From VMCP01 sp964645755 (lineage in GTDB: Bacteria > Bacteroidota > Bacteroidia > NS11-12g > UBA955): DNA of 47,317 bases. This document shows, piece after piece, positions 26,008 to 34,513 of this stretch (the stretch's first letter is position 1; every line of letters begins with the position of its first letter). Both the position numbers and the translations under genes were made by a program. The DNA lies in contig CAZYBT010000010.1 in NCBI GenBank assembly GCA_964645755.1, positions 1 through 47,317 of the forward strand. Reading direction: 5' to 3'. The notes beneath the pieces are model-generated. The model searched no databases. It was not told the DNA's origin and saw only the letters and a list, made by a program, of their open reading frames with translations.

Positions 26008-26118
26008 ATAACTGATTTAGCAAAGCAGTATAGAGAATATACCAACGCACATCCAGGCACATTTATTATTAAACATGATAAAGTAATTTTTGAGATTGCA
26101 AACTACAAGACTCCCTAA
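26008..26118 (+). pseudogene. Short open stretch, possible gene tail
   Basis: 36 codons ending in TAA: AKQYREYTNAHPGTFIIKH, then DKVIFEIANYKTP. No start codon and a stop directly upstream. Protein-like composition; no family recognised. Low support. Confidence 0.3.
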
Positions 26119-26180
26119 AAATTGGACCAAAAGTTTAGTTAGAAAATCACTTAATTTGGCTTAACAATAGGACCAAACAA

Positions 26181-26339
26181 ACACGCCGCAAATTTACGCC
26201 TAAATTTAAGGCCAAAGTTGCCCTAGAAACCTCAAAAGACAAACTATACTTGGCACAATTCTTTCAAAAATTTGCTGTTTTGCTTGATATTAAAATGCTA
26301 CAATTTGTGTTTGTTTGCAATTTGGTTCGTAGAGAATAA
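26181..26339 (+). pseudogene. IS3-family transposase orfA relic
   Basis: Reads TRRKFTPKFKAKVALETSKD then KLYLAQFFQKF, the characteristic N-terminus of IS3-family OrfA proteins (KTRRKF-x-x-FKAKVALEA-like). No ATG is left, and the frame drifts from the family after about 27 residues and ends in TAA at 26337-26339. The upstream TTGGACCAAAAG and AGGACCAAAC around 26123-26177 may be remains of the IS end. OrfB is absent. Confidence 0.7.
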
Positions 26340-26439
26340 TGTAATTTTTTTTGTTTTAAAGAAATAGTTAGCATTACGGGAGTTATTAAGCTTCTTGGTG
26401 TTTAAGATATTATATATTAGTCGGTTATATTTAAAGACA

Positions 26440-26497
26440 GAGTCCCGTCCAGACCGCCAGAAAAAAAGCCTCACAGAAATGTGAGGCTTTTTAATTT
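26440..26497 (+). repeat. Right flanking repeat (attR) with bidirectional terminator
   Basis: Second copy of the tRNA-Asp 3' end and terminator. AAAAGCCTCAC/GTGAGGCTTTT at 26464-26492 also ends the convergent minus-strand cargo gene, whose stop is at 26513. Confidence 0.92.
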
Positions 26498-26512
26498 TGT
26501 TTATTTTTCAAT

Positions 26513-28672
26513 TTAGTCTTTGAAAATTCTATGAACCGCTTCCTGGTTGTTTTGATTGTAAACCTTGATGAAATAGCTTCCTTTATTCAATGTAGAAAGG
26601 TTGATTTTAGCATTGTATTGATTGACCAACTGGCTAAATACAAGATTTCCAACAACGTTGAATATTTGAATTTGACTAATTTTGTGATTACTTTCAATAT
26701 TCAGTTCGTTTTTCACGGGGTTAGGGAAGAGTAATGTTGTAAACGTTTGAGTTTTCGTGATTGAATTATTTGAAATTTGAAAACAATTACTTGTATCTAC
26801 GCAACCGTTTTTAATCACATAAAGGGCGTATGAACCTCCATTTTTAGGCCAAAATCTAAGGCTATCGTATGCAGATGGGGTTACACTTTTAAATCCATTG
26901 TTACAATCTAACCAATCTACATTATCAGAAGAAGAATCGGCAGCGTAGAGATATGGGAACTGGTAATAAATACTATCATTTACTTTTGTAATATTTAAGT
27001 GAATCTCTCTCACAACTGAATCGCAACCGCTTGAAATGCTCTGCAGTGTGTCGTAGTAAACTCCAGTACTGATTAGTTTTCTTTGATTGTGGGTATAATA
27101 AAAATCACATGCATTGACAGTCTCTTTTTTTGTTGATACCGAATTAAATATTGTATCGTGCGAATAATATGTTTTTGTTCCACGCTTGACCCAAAGAGAA
27201 ACATAGAAATCTGCTTTTGGTAATTTTACTGAATCTGTTGTTTTATTTGAAAAATGTACGAGTTTGCCTCCTTGCATATAATTAATTTCCCAAGTGATAC
27301 TATCTGTAGATTTTAAATTCAGTGCACTGATCAAGAATGTATAACAATTTATTTTTTTAATCAATATATCTGGGTTTATAAAACTCTTAACTTTGACTTT
27401 GAATGCTCGAGAAGAGACTAAAGGAGGAGAACAATGCTGATCGGTGGCAGTAACAGTAAATTGATATGAATTTGGTTGAGCATCGCCAATTTTGGTTTGC
27501 CAACAAAATTCATATTCTTTCTCACGGGAATTTTTATTTACCACATTGAATGATGCTGCTGGAATTCCCACATTCCATTTCGCTAAGATGGTGTCGGGAA
27601 CAGATTGAAAGTTTGTGAAAATCTTATCTGTGATTTTAATTTTTTGGCAAAATTTTTCCCCTTCGATGATGGTTGTATCAAAAGTTCCTTGAATGATAGG
27701 AGGATTGTTGTATCCACAATCATCTAGAATAATTAACTGCATATCACGTCTATTTTTTCCAACAACAATCCAACTTCCTGTGGCACTATCTTTTCTCCAT
27801 TCAGTTTGTTCAATCACAATCACAGGACTTTCATCACATTTGGTTGGTGTAACAATAAAATCACCATTGGTTTCGTCAAAGAAAAATCCTTCAGGCGGGT
27901 AAGCTTTTGGTTTTGGGCTGCATTTGATGGTTGTTTGAGGATTACATAAAGGCGTCATTGGATAATTATATGCAAAGGGTGAAGAGTATGCAACACTTGT
28001 ATTGGGTACATTGCTTAAACCTGGAACAAGTTTGTATGAGATTGAATCGTAGTCTACAGTATCAATGGCTCCGTTATTATAATACCAAGGTACGTTGCAG
28101 CATATAAAATTAACTGGGTCTGATGAGAATTGTACAGAATGATTGGTTTTAATTCTTGTTTTTTGGAGGTTGCAGATGTTGATCATACAGGTTGAATAGA
28201 AATCATTTGCGGCAGGACCAGTGGTAATACCTCCATTTCTGCAACATTGATTGATATAAAATGTTACTTCACAACATGTACTTTTATTGACAAAAGAATT
28301 TAAAGGGGCAGAGTTGAAGTCTACGATTGCCTCAAATATATGTTCTTCTATGCCTTTTCCTGTTCCATAAGTATTGGATGGATTACAAGGTTTTGTTCCT
28401 GTTGAACATATTGTAGTGATATCTTTTATGGATGTGCGCGTTAATGTGGCAGGTGTAACGGTGCCACAGCCATTTGCTCCATTTGTACCAGCGAAGGCCC
28501 TAAAATCTAATGTAGACATACTCACGCCTCTACAATCACGGTATGCTTTTACAATGATTTTGTACTTACCTGCACCCAAGGATACATAGGTCATGTCGGC
28601 TCCAAACATGTGGGAGGACATACACTGATTCATTGCGAAAAATGCAAGGAATAAATTTAAAAGTTTTTTCAT
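26513..28672 (-). CDS. T9SS surface protein with type A sorting domain
   Basis: 719 residues. A signal peptide ends near CMSSH. The N-terminal domain has the common Bacteroidota surface pattern SHMFGADMTYVSLGAGKY and KAYRDCRGVSM, followed by several Cys-rich stretches (CCEVTFYINQCCRN). The middle part resembles PKD/cadherin-like repeats (ATDQHCSPPLVSSRAFKV). The C-terminal 75 residues are a type A domain: FPNPVKNELNIES, QIQIFNVVGNLVF, TLNKGSYFIKVYN. A TACCTTTG promoter lies at 28707-28714. The passenger may be an adhesin or matrix component; function unknown. Confidence 0.87.
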   Translation of the reverse strand: MKKLLNLFLAFFAMNQCMSSHMFGADMTYVSLGAGKYKIIVKAYRDCRGVSMSTLDFRAFAGTNGANGCGTVTPATLTRTSIKDITTICSTGTKPCNPSNTYGTGKGIEEHIFEAIVDFNSAPLNSFVNKSTCCEVTFYINQCCRNGGITTGPAANDFYSTCMINICNLQKTRIKTNHSVQFSSDPVNFICCNVPWYYNNGAIDTVDYDSISYKLVPGLSNVPNTSVAYSSPFAYNYPMTPLCNPQTTIKCSPKPKAYPPEGFFFDETNGDFIVTPTKCDESPVIVIEQTEWRKDSATGSWIVVGKNRRDMQLIILDDCGYNNPPIIQGTFDTTIIEGEKFCQKIKITDKIFTNFQSVPDTILAKWNVGIPAASFNVVNKNSREKEYEFCWQTKIGDAQPNSYQFTVTATDQHCSPPLVSSRAFKVKVKSFINPDILIKKINCYTFLISALNLKSTDSITWEINYMQGGKLVHFSNKTTDSVKLPKADFYVSLWVKRGTKTYYSHDTIFNSVSTKKETVNACDFYYTHNQRKLISTGVYYDTLQSISSGCDSVVREIHLNITKVNDSIYYQFPYLYAADSSSDNVDWLDCNNGFKSVTPSAYDSLRFWPKNGGSYALYVIKNGCVDTSNCFQISNNSITKTQTFTTLLFPNPVKNELNIESNHKISQIQIFNVVGNLVFSQLVNQYNAKINLSTLNKGSYFIKVYNQNNQEAVHRIFKD

Positions 28673-28706
28673 TTTTTAAGGTAATTTAAATAAAATTGTG
28701 TGAATC

Positions 28707-28714
28707 CAAAGGTA
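28707..28714 (-). promoter_or_regulatory. -7 promoter element TACCTTTG
   Basis: Exact TAnnTTTG on the minus strand, 34 bp before the start codon of the T9SS surface protein; no -33 box at the usual spacing. Confidence 0.45.
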
Positions 28715-28808
28715 GTGTAATTCACCTTGAAGAGGATAATGCAATGGCTATAATTTACACAATATCAGTAAATTTACCATGATTTTGGTATGAATGAATT
28801 TGGCATTA

Positions 28809-29261
28809 TTACTTTCCTAAATCAGTAATCGAAACCGATTGCAATTCACCTTTTTTTGTTCGAACCACATATTTGATACTGTAATCGGTTGCATTACCAT
28901 TGATGGAAATAGAATTGATCACAGCCTTTACACTATCGGGCATAATATAAACCGTCTCGCCAAATTTATATGGCAGTAATTTGTAAATTGAATCTCTCAA
29001 AGCAGCAGATTTTACGATTGCCTTGTAAGGTCTGTAAGTTTCAAGTTGAGCTGATTGTGCGCTGTTCAACGTTTTTAATTGATTAATCATCAATTGTTTG
29101 TCTTTTAATTGCTGATTGAAAGCGATTTGGTTAGATTTTAATTGTTCTTGATATTTATTGTAATAAACCAAACCCAAAATTCCGAGTGTCAACAGAGTAA
29201 TGCTGGTGATAATTTGTTTCCACTTAATTTGGTTTGGCTTGTTCTCTGTAGATTCGGTCAT
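28809..29261 (-). CDS. Membrane-anchored coiled-coil protein, unknown
   Basis: 150 residues. A short cytoplasmic N-terminus is followed by one membrane helix (ITSITLLTLGILGLVYY), a coiled coil (QLKSNQIAFNQQLKDKQLM, about residues 42-72) and a small C-terminal domain with YKFGETVYIMPDSVKAVI and YSIKYVVRTKKGELQSV. Likely faces the periplasm. No family recognised. A separate gene with its own ATG. Confidence 0.72.
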   Translation of the reverse strand: MTESTENKPNQIKWKQIITSITLLTLGILGLVYYNKYQEQLKSNQIAFNQQLKDKQLMINQLKTLNSAQSAQLETYRPYKAIVKSAALRDSIYKLLPYKFGETVYIMPDSVKAVINSISINGNATDYSIKYVVRTKKGELQSVSITDLGK

Positions 29262-29326
29262 GAAACGAAATTAATTCAAATTGTTAAATTTCCAAAAAAT
29301 GGCATTGATTTTGCACTTGACTTTGA

Positions 29327-29680
29327 GTGATGAAATTTTTGAGTGTTTTAGGTTTTATGTTGATTTTGCCTCTTAAAGGACAATTGGTTTTTCCAAATGG
29401 GAAACTCGAACATATTCAAGCGGGGGCTGTAATTTCGATTTTAAGCTATTCAGGGGCAACCTATTTATACCGAGATTTGCCCGCTGATGAACGTAAAATA
29501 AATGCAAGAAAATTATCACTCGCTACAGTTTTTGTTGCTTCTTTGGGCCGAGAAATTTATGACTATTACAAATACAAAAACGTAAATGCATGGAACGAAT
29601 ATACCCGGATTGATGGATTTGGGGATTTCGTGACTACCTGTTTAGCCGGCATGACATTAACTATGGTGATTCCATTTTAG
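29327..29680 (+). CDS. Small membrane protein, VanZ/YfiM-like pattern
   Basis: 117 residues. N-terminal signal or membrane segment (FLSVLGFMLILPLKGQ), then LEHIQAGAVISILSYSGATY, ASLGREIYDYYKY and DGFGDFVTTCLAGMTLTM. The sequence of an HxxAG helix, a KE/RE-x-x-D motif and a final D-x-x-x-T helix resembles small YfiM/VanZ-like proteins. Function unknown. Begins 66 bp from the divergent coiled-coil gene. Confidence 0.7.
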   Translation: MMKFLSVLGFMLILPLKGQLVFPNGKLEHIQAGAVISILSYSGATYLYRDLPADERKINARKLSLATVFVASLGREIYDYYKYKNVNAWNEYTRIDGFGDFVTTCLAGMTLTMVIPF

Positions 29681-29689
29681 CATGGAATT

Positions 29690-30166
29690 TTAGAGCAAGC
29701 GGTTTCTTTTCAGGAGGGACATGATTGCGCGGACCCATTGTTTGGGGTGTCGGCAATAACCAGCCCGCCCAATGGCATTCAACCAAGCACGAACATCAGT
29801 TGAACCATTTAATTTGACATAGTATTTTCGAGCAGCCACGTAGTTGCAGAAATGCACAAATGAAGCTGTGTCATTTTCGTAAGCCTTGTACCTCGATTTT
29901 ATGTTATGGGTTTTGCGGAGATTATTTTTGCCAACGATGCCAAAATGATTTTTGAGCAAACGACACACCCTGCTTTGTCCGTAAGCGGATTCTTGCATCG
30001 CAATTCCTAGAATTACATTACCAGGAATGCCGTATTGTTGACCCAGACTGTCTGCAATTGGTTTGAATTTTTGAATATAATTCTTGGCTTGAGCATCAAC
30101 TTTTTGAATTCCCAAAATGATGAAAATTCCCAAAAATAAAATCTTAATGTTTTTAACCAAATTCAT
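29690..30166 (-). CDS. Glucosaminidase-domain (GH73) cell-wall hydrolase
   Basis: 158 residues with a signal peptide ending at VDAQ. One domain: IADSLGQQYGIPGNVILGIA, then MQESAYGQS with likely catalytic Glu59, NHFGIVGKN, YKAYENDTASFVHF and GSTDVRAWLNAIGRAGYC. This is the FlgJ/GH73 fold, which cuts between N-acetylglucosamine and N-acetylmuramic acid. It has no LysM or other wall-binding domain. Nearly leaderless: a full promoter (30175-30206) puts the start site within a few bases of the ATG. Confidence 0.88.
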   Translation of the reverse strand: MNLVKNIKILFLGIFIILGIQKVDAQAKNYIQKFKPIADSLGQQYGIPGNVILGIAMQESAYGQSRVCRLLKNHFGIVGKNNLRKTHNIKSRYKAYENDTASFVHFCNYVAARKYYVKLNGSTDVRAWLNAIGRAGYCRHPKQWVRAIMSLLKRNRLL

Positions 30167-30174
30167 TTAAAATA

Positions 30175-30206
30175 CAAATGTAAAGAAAATCAGTCATTTA
30201 ACCAAA
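30175..30206 (-). promoter_or_regulatory. Full Bacteroidota promoter of the GH73 gene
   Basis: On the minus strand TTTG (30203-30206), exactly 20 bp, TACATTTG (30175-30182). The start codon begins at 30166, 9 bp on, so the leader is at most a few bases. Confidence 0.65.
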
Positions 30207-30276
30207 TTTTAAGCCACTGAAAGGTCATAATATGCACTGAATCTAGGTTGTAAGATTCAATCTAATTGAAAGTTGT

Positions 30277-30284
30277 TATATTTG
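30277..30284 (+). promoter_or_regulatory. -7 element TATATTTG next to the M4 protease start
   Basis: Exact TAnnTTTG ending 5 bp before the ATG at 30290. No clear -33 box. If used, the mRNA is leaderless. Confidence 0.5.
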
Positions 30285-30289
30285 TGAAA

Positions 30290-33200
30290 ATGAAGAATTT
30301 TTCACCATTATTTTTCACAATCTTTGCCCTGAACTTTTTAAGTTTGAATGAAGTTTTCGGACAAAAGATTGTCCCTCATAAGCAATTAAAAACACCGACT
30401 TTTATTGAATATTCCCATCCTCTTCCGAGTGCTGAAACATGGAAAAATCAAGTACAAAGTTTGGGGAAATACACCCAAGATGTAGATTGGAAGATTTATA
30501 GCGAATTAACCGATGAGCTTGGACAAAAACATTCTCGGATACAGATGTATGTGAAAGGACAATCGGTGTATCATGGAAAGGCAATTTTGCATAGTGAAAG
30601 GGGAGCACTCTTTCGAGTGAATGGAAACTTTTTACCTGCTAATTTAATTTCGGGAACTGTAAAAATAGACGAAAATGCAGCAAGAGAAAAAGCATTGAAT
30701 TTCTTGCCTTCTCAGAAATATTATTGGGAAGACCCTGCTATGAATGCAGTGCTTCAAAATGCAACCAATCATAAAGATACCACTTATTTTCCGAAGGGAA
30801 TTTTTACATATGTTGGGAAGAACTTCAAACTCGATACCATTCAGAATTTATGTTATGCTTTCAATATATTGTCGATTGCCCCACTTGCGGGCAAAACCAT
30901 ATATGTGCATGCGGAAACAGGAGAAATCTGGGCGAGCAACGATTTGATATTGCACGCTGAATCCAATGGAACAGCGGTGACTAAATACAGCGGAACTCGC
31001 TCCATTAAAACAGATAGTTTATCGCCAAGCTCCTTTAGATTGCGTGAAACAGGTCGTGGTAATGGAATTGAAACTTATAATGTAAACAAAACCAATTCGT
31101 ATGTTGGTGCTACTGATTTTACAGATAATGACAATTATTGGAACAATGTTAACGCCAACAAAGACGAAGTAGCCACCGATGCTCACTGGGGAGCTGAAAT
31201 GACGTACGATTACTTTTTATCGCAGCATAATCGCAATAGCTTCGACAATGCAGGAGCGAAAATTGTGAACTATGTCCATTTTTGTGAAACTCCAGGTGTT
31301 GGTTACGACAATGCTTTTTGGAATGGCTCAGTTATGACGTATGGCGATGGTAATGCATTTTTGCCTTTGACAGCAATTGATGTCTGCGGGCACGAAATTG
31401 CGCATGCCGTTACCACAAATACGGCAAACCTCACTTATTCCTACGAGAGTGGTGCATTGAACGAGAGTTTTAGTGATATTTTTGGGCAAACCATTGAAGC
31501 TTGGGCTCGTCCAACGCAATGGAATTGGAAAATTGGTGAAGACATTACAGTTTCTGGTGCAGGATTAAGAAACATGGCAGATCCAAGTGCTGTGGGCTAT
31601 AGTCAACCAAAATATTACAAAGGCAATAAATGGTATTTTGGTACTGGCGACAATGGCGGTGTTCATTACAACAGTGGGGTACAGAACTATTGGTATTACC
31701 TCATTGCTAACGGGGCTTCCGGTGTTAATGAAGTTTCAAATGCCTTTAATATTGCATCGTTGGGATTCACGAAGGCTGGAAAAATTGCATATAGAACTTT
31801 ATCGGCCTATTTGATTAACAGTTCAGATTATGCAGATGCGAGAACTTACAGTATTTTGAGTGCAGCGGATTTATATGGCCAATGTTCAAATGAAGTGGTA
31901 CAAACAACCAATGCTTGGTGGGTTTGTGGCGTGGGTGCTAAATACGACTCAGGTTATGTGAAGGCTAATTTCACTGGAGATACTCTGGCCTGTAAAACGG
32001 CCAAAGTGGTTAACTTTTTGAATTTGTCAGAGAATTTTTCATCGAGCAAATGGTATTTTGGAGATGGTGGTTCTTCAACTTTGGCAAGTCCTACCTACAA
32101 CTACAGTTCCTATGGGAAATTCACGGTAAAATTGGTTGTTACTTCTTGTTGGAAAGGCAAAAAAGACAGTGTTACACTTTCAAATTTTGTTTCGGTTGAT
32201 AGTACAAGAGATATTTGCAATGCTGTTATTTTACCTACTTCGGGTTCGTCGAATGAATCGAGATGTTGGGGCTTTGTATATGATAATGGCGGAGAGGGTA
32301 ATTACGTGCTGAATAAAAATGTTTCTACCACGTTAACTGTTGCAAATGCGGATTCGATTAAGTTTAGGTTTTTGATGTTTGATATGGAGAATGGTTATGA
32401 TTCATTGAATTTGTACGATATGAATTCATTTCCATTGACAAAAATTGGAGGGTTCACGGGAACATCGCTTCCATATGGAGGTGCTTGGCAGAAGGTCAAT
32501 ACAAACAGCATTCAATTTATTCAGAAAAGTGATCCTTATGTTGTGGGTAAGGGATTCAAAATACAATACATTGCTTACCGACCAAAGTTAACAATCGATA
32601 TTGGACCAGACACAACCATTTGTTACGGAGACACTGTAGAGATTTTCCCGATTTTAGCGGGCGGATATCCAGCGGATCTAATGATTACTGCTCCGGTTGG
32701 CGTTGGGCCCACGAATTATCATTTGTCGCCAAAAACTACCACAAAGTACTTTTTTAAGGTAACTGATGTTTGTTCAGGCCTGACTGCAATTGACTCTATT
32801 ACGGTGGGAGTATTTGCTCCCCTTTCAATCAAATTAACACCTGAAGACACGAGTGTTTGTTATGGAAGAAGTGTGATTTTAAAGGCAATTGTAACTGGAG
32901 GCAAATCTGCAAATTATACCTATGAGTGGTCGGAATATGGCCCTGGACCTTCGGCTGAAATCTATATTCCGAAAGATACCACCATGTATTACTGTATCGT
33001 TCGTGATGGTTGCACGAATAAGCCCGACACTGCTTATCAACGAATCAATATGTCGGCTGAATTAGAAGTAGTTCCTGTCCGCTTAACCAATGATGTTTGT
33101 CCCGGAACATCGGTTACACTGAATGTTTCAGGTAGAGGCGGTAGGCCATCAAATTATACGTTTACATGGGACCACGGTCTGGGTACGGGCACCACTAAAA

Positions 33201-34513
33201 CGGTTTCTGTAACCGATACAACGGTTTACAATATTACGCTCGACGATGGGGGATGTACTGTTTCTACCGACCATGATAGCATTCAAGTGAATATACCGGC
33301 ACCTCTGAATTTGTTGCAAATTCAGGATACTATGCTTTGTGTGGGGCAAACTCTGCCATTGAGTTTGGTTAGTTCGGGTGGGAGAACTTCTTCCCACTAT
33401 GTTTCATGGAGTGATCCTTTGGTGGTGGGTTATACTCCTACATTGGATCCTTTAGAGGGCGTAACAAATTATCAAGCAGTTCTTTCCGATGGTTGCATGT
33501 TGGAAAACGACACCATGGAATTCCTCATAAAAAAGCTCCCACCGATTGTGGCGAGCTGGAATATTTCAGATAAAAAAATGTGTTTGGGTGATAGCTTCAA
33601 TCTCGATTTTACTGTTAAAGGTGGAGATAGTACACAATATTCATGGATTTTAAACGGAGGGACAGTTACGTCGAAGAATCATAAATTAGCATTGCCAACT
33701 TCGCAAATCGTGCAGCTTGAAATTGGCGACGGATGTTCTCCTACGATTACTTTGTCTGAAGCAATCGTGATCAGTCCCTCAAAATTAAATTTAACAATCA
33801 TTTCAGTAGATTCTACAAATTGTTTTGGGAAGGCTGATGCATTCATAGAGGTAAAATCGGCGATATCCAACGAACCGGTGAGTTATCAATGGAACGATGC
33901 AATGTTGCAAACAACCGCAAAAATTGCAAATCTTAATTCTGGAATTTATCGCGTAGTTGCAAAAGATACTTTTGGATGCGAGGATTCTTTGGAACAGGCA
34001 GTTACAACATTCACGAAGGTTTATGATGCTGTTGCTGATACAATGATTTACAGAGGCACCGCTGTTTACTTAAGATTGAAAAATGCTTTACCGTCTAAAT
34101 GGTACGGTCCAAGAATTTTGGGTAAAGATTCGGGAATGAGAATTTTGATCAGGCCATTGAAAGATACCATTTATACGGTATCTGGCATAGATGTGAATGG
34201 TTGTTTTGGACGAGACACTGTAAAGGTGTTGGTTGTAGATCCGCCAACACTGAGAATACCAAATATTATAACACCAAATGGCGACCGCAAGAATGATGTT
34301 TGGGATTTGATAGAACTAGGCGATTTGGATATGTATGATTTAACGATTTCGGATCGGTATGGCAAACGTGTGTATTCTAGTCAGAATTATCAAAACGATT
34401 GGAATGCGGTTGATGAAGATGGAAATGAATTGCCGAACGGACAATATTTGTTCAAGTTGAAGCACCGAAAGAACTACAACGTGATACAAGGGTATTTACA
34501 AGTGATTCGCTAG
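30290..34513 (+). CDS. M4 (thermolysin-like) metalloprotease with PKD, CUB-like, Ig-like and type B T9SS domains
   Basis: 1407 residues from the ATG at 30290; an upstream TTG at 30266 falls before the promoter box and is rejected. Signal peptide to EVFGQ, then a propeptide with FTP/PepSY character (to about 230). The M4 domain has zinc motif HEIAH (His368, Glu369, His372), third ligand Glu392 in NESFSD and active-site His459 in GGVHYNSG. A PKD domain (WYFGDGGSSTLASPTYNYSS), a CUB-like domain (YDSLNLYDMNSF) and about five Ig-like repeats follow. The CHU_C type B end has NIITPNGDRKNDVWD, ISDRYGKRVY and GYLQVIR. Likely a cell-surface or released protease that feeds peptides to the exported and cytosolic peptidases. 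Dispersed motif at 30370-30378. Confidence 0.93.
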   Translation: MKNFSPLFFTIFALNFLSLNEVFGQKIVPHKQLKTPTFIEYSHPLPSAETWKNQVQSLGKYTQDVDWKIYSELTDELGQKHSRIQMYVKGQSVYHGKAILHSERGALFRVNGNFLPANLISGTVKIDENAAREKALNFLPSQKYYWEDPAMNAVLQNATNHKDTTYFPKGIFTYVGKNFKLDTIQNLCYAFNILSIAPLAGKTIYVHAETGEIWASNDLILHAESNGTAVTKYSGTRSIKTDSLSPSSFRLRETGRGNGIETYNVNKTNSYVGATDFTDNDNYWNNVNANKDEVATDAHWGAEMTYDYFLSQHNRNSFDNAGAKIVNYVHFCETPGVGYDNAFWNGSVMTYGDGNAFLPLTAIDVCGHEIAHAVTTNTANLTYSYESGALNESFSDIFGQTIEAWARPTQWNWKIGEDITVSGAGLRNMADPSAVGYSQPKYYKGNKWYFGTGDNGGVHYNSGVQNYWYYLIANGASGVNEVSNAFNIASLGFTKAGKIAYRTLSAYLINSSDYADARTYSILSAADLYGQCSNEVVQTTNAWWVCGVGAKYDSGYVKANFTGDTLACKTAKVVNFLNLSENFSSSKWYFGDGGSSTLASPTYNYSSYGKFTVKLVVTSCWKGKKDSVTLSNFVSVDSTRDICNAVILPTSGSSNESRCWGFVYDNGGEGNYVLNKNVSTTLTVANADSIKFRFLMFDMENGYDSLNLYDMNSFPLTKIGGFTGTSLPYGGAWQKVNTNSIQFIQKSDPYVVGKGFKIQYIAYRPKLTIDIGPDTTICYGDTVEIFPILAGGYPADLMITAPVGVGPTNYHLSPKTTTKYFFKVTDVCSGLTAIDSITVGVFAPLSIKLTPEDTSVCYGRSVILKAIVTGGKSANYTYEWSEYGPGPSAEIYIPKDTTMYYCIVRDGCTNKPDTAYQRINMSAELEVVPVRLTNDVCPGTSVTLNVSGRGGRPSNYTFTWDHGLGTGTTKTVSVTDTTVYNITLDDGGCTVSTDHDSIQVNIPAPLNLLQIQDTMLCVGQTLPLSLVSSGGRTSSHYVSWSDPLVVGYTPTLDPLEGVTNYQAVLSDGCMLENDTMEFLIKKLPPIVASWNISDKKMCLGDSFNLDFTVKGGDSTQYSWILNGGTVTSKNHKLALPTSQIVQLEIGDGCSPTITLSEAIVISPSKLNLTIISVDSTNCFGKADAFIEVKSAISNEPVSYQWNDAMLQTTAKIANLNSGIYRVVAKDTFGCEDSLEQAVTTFTKVYDAVADTMIYRGTAVYLRLKNALPSKWYGPRILGKDSGMRILIRPLKDTIYTVSGIDVNGCFGRDTVKVLVVDPPTLRIPNIITPNGDRKNDVWDLIELGDLDMYDLTISDRYGKRVYSSQNYQNDWNAVDEDGNELPNGQYLFKLKHRKNYNVIQGYLQVIR

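Larger units (their letters stand above)
24561..26497. mobile_element. Decayed element integrated at tRNA-Asp
   Basis: About 1.9 kb bounded by direct repeats of the tRNA 3' end with its terminator. Contents: a minus-strand gene fragment (24687-24881), the intact KilA-N gene, a short open stretch (26008-26118) and an IS3-type orfA relic (26181-26339). There is no integrase, so it is a remnant or depends on a helper. The region is AT-rich compared with its neighbours. Confidence 0.8.

Noticed and set aside
24561..26497. Complete integrative element or prophage
   Set aside because: No integrase, structural or replication genes are present; only one intact gene remains between the repeats.
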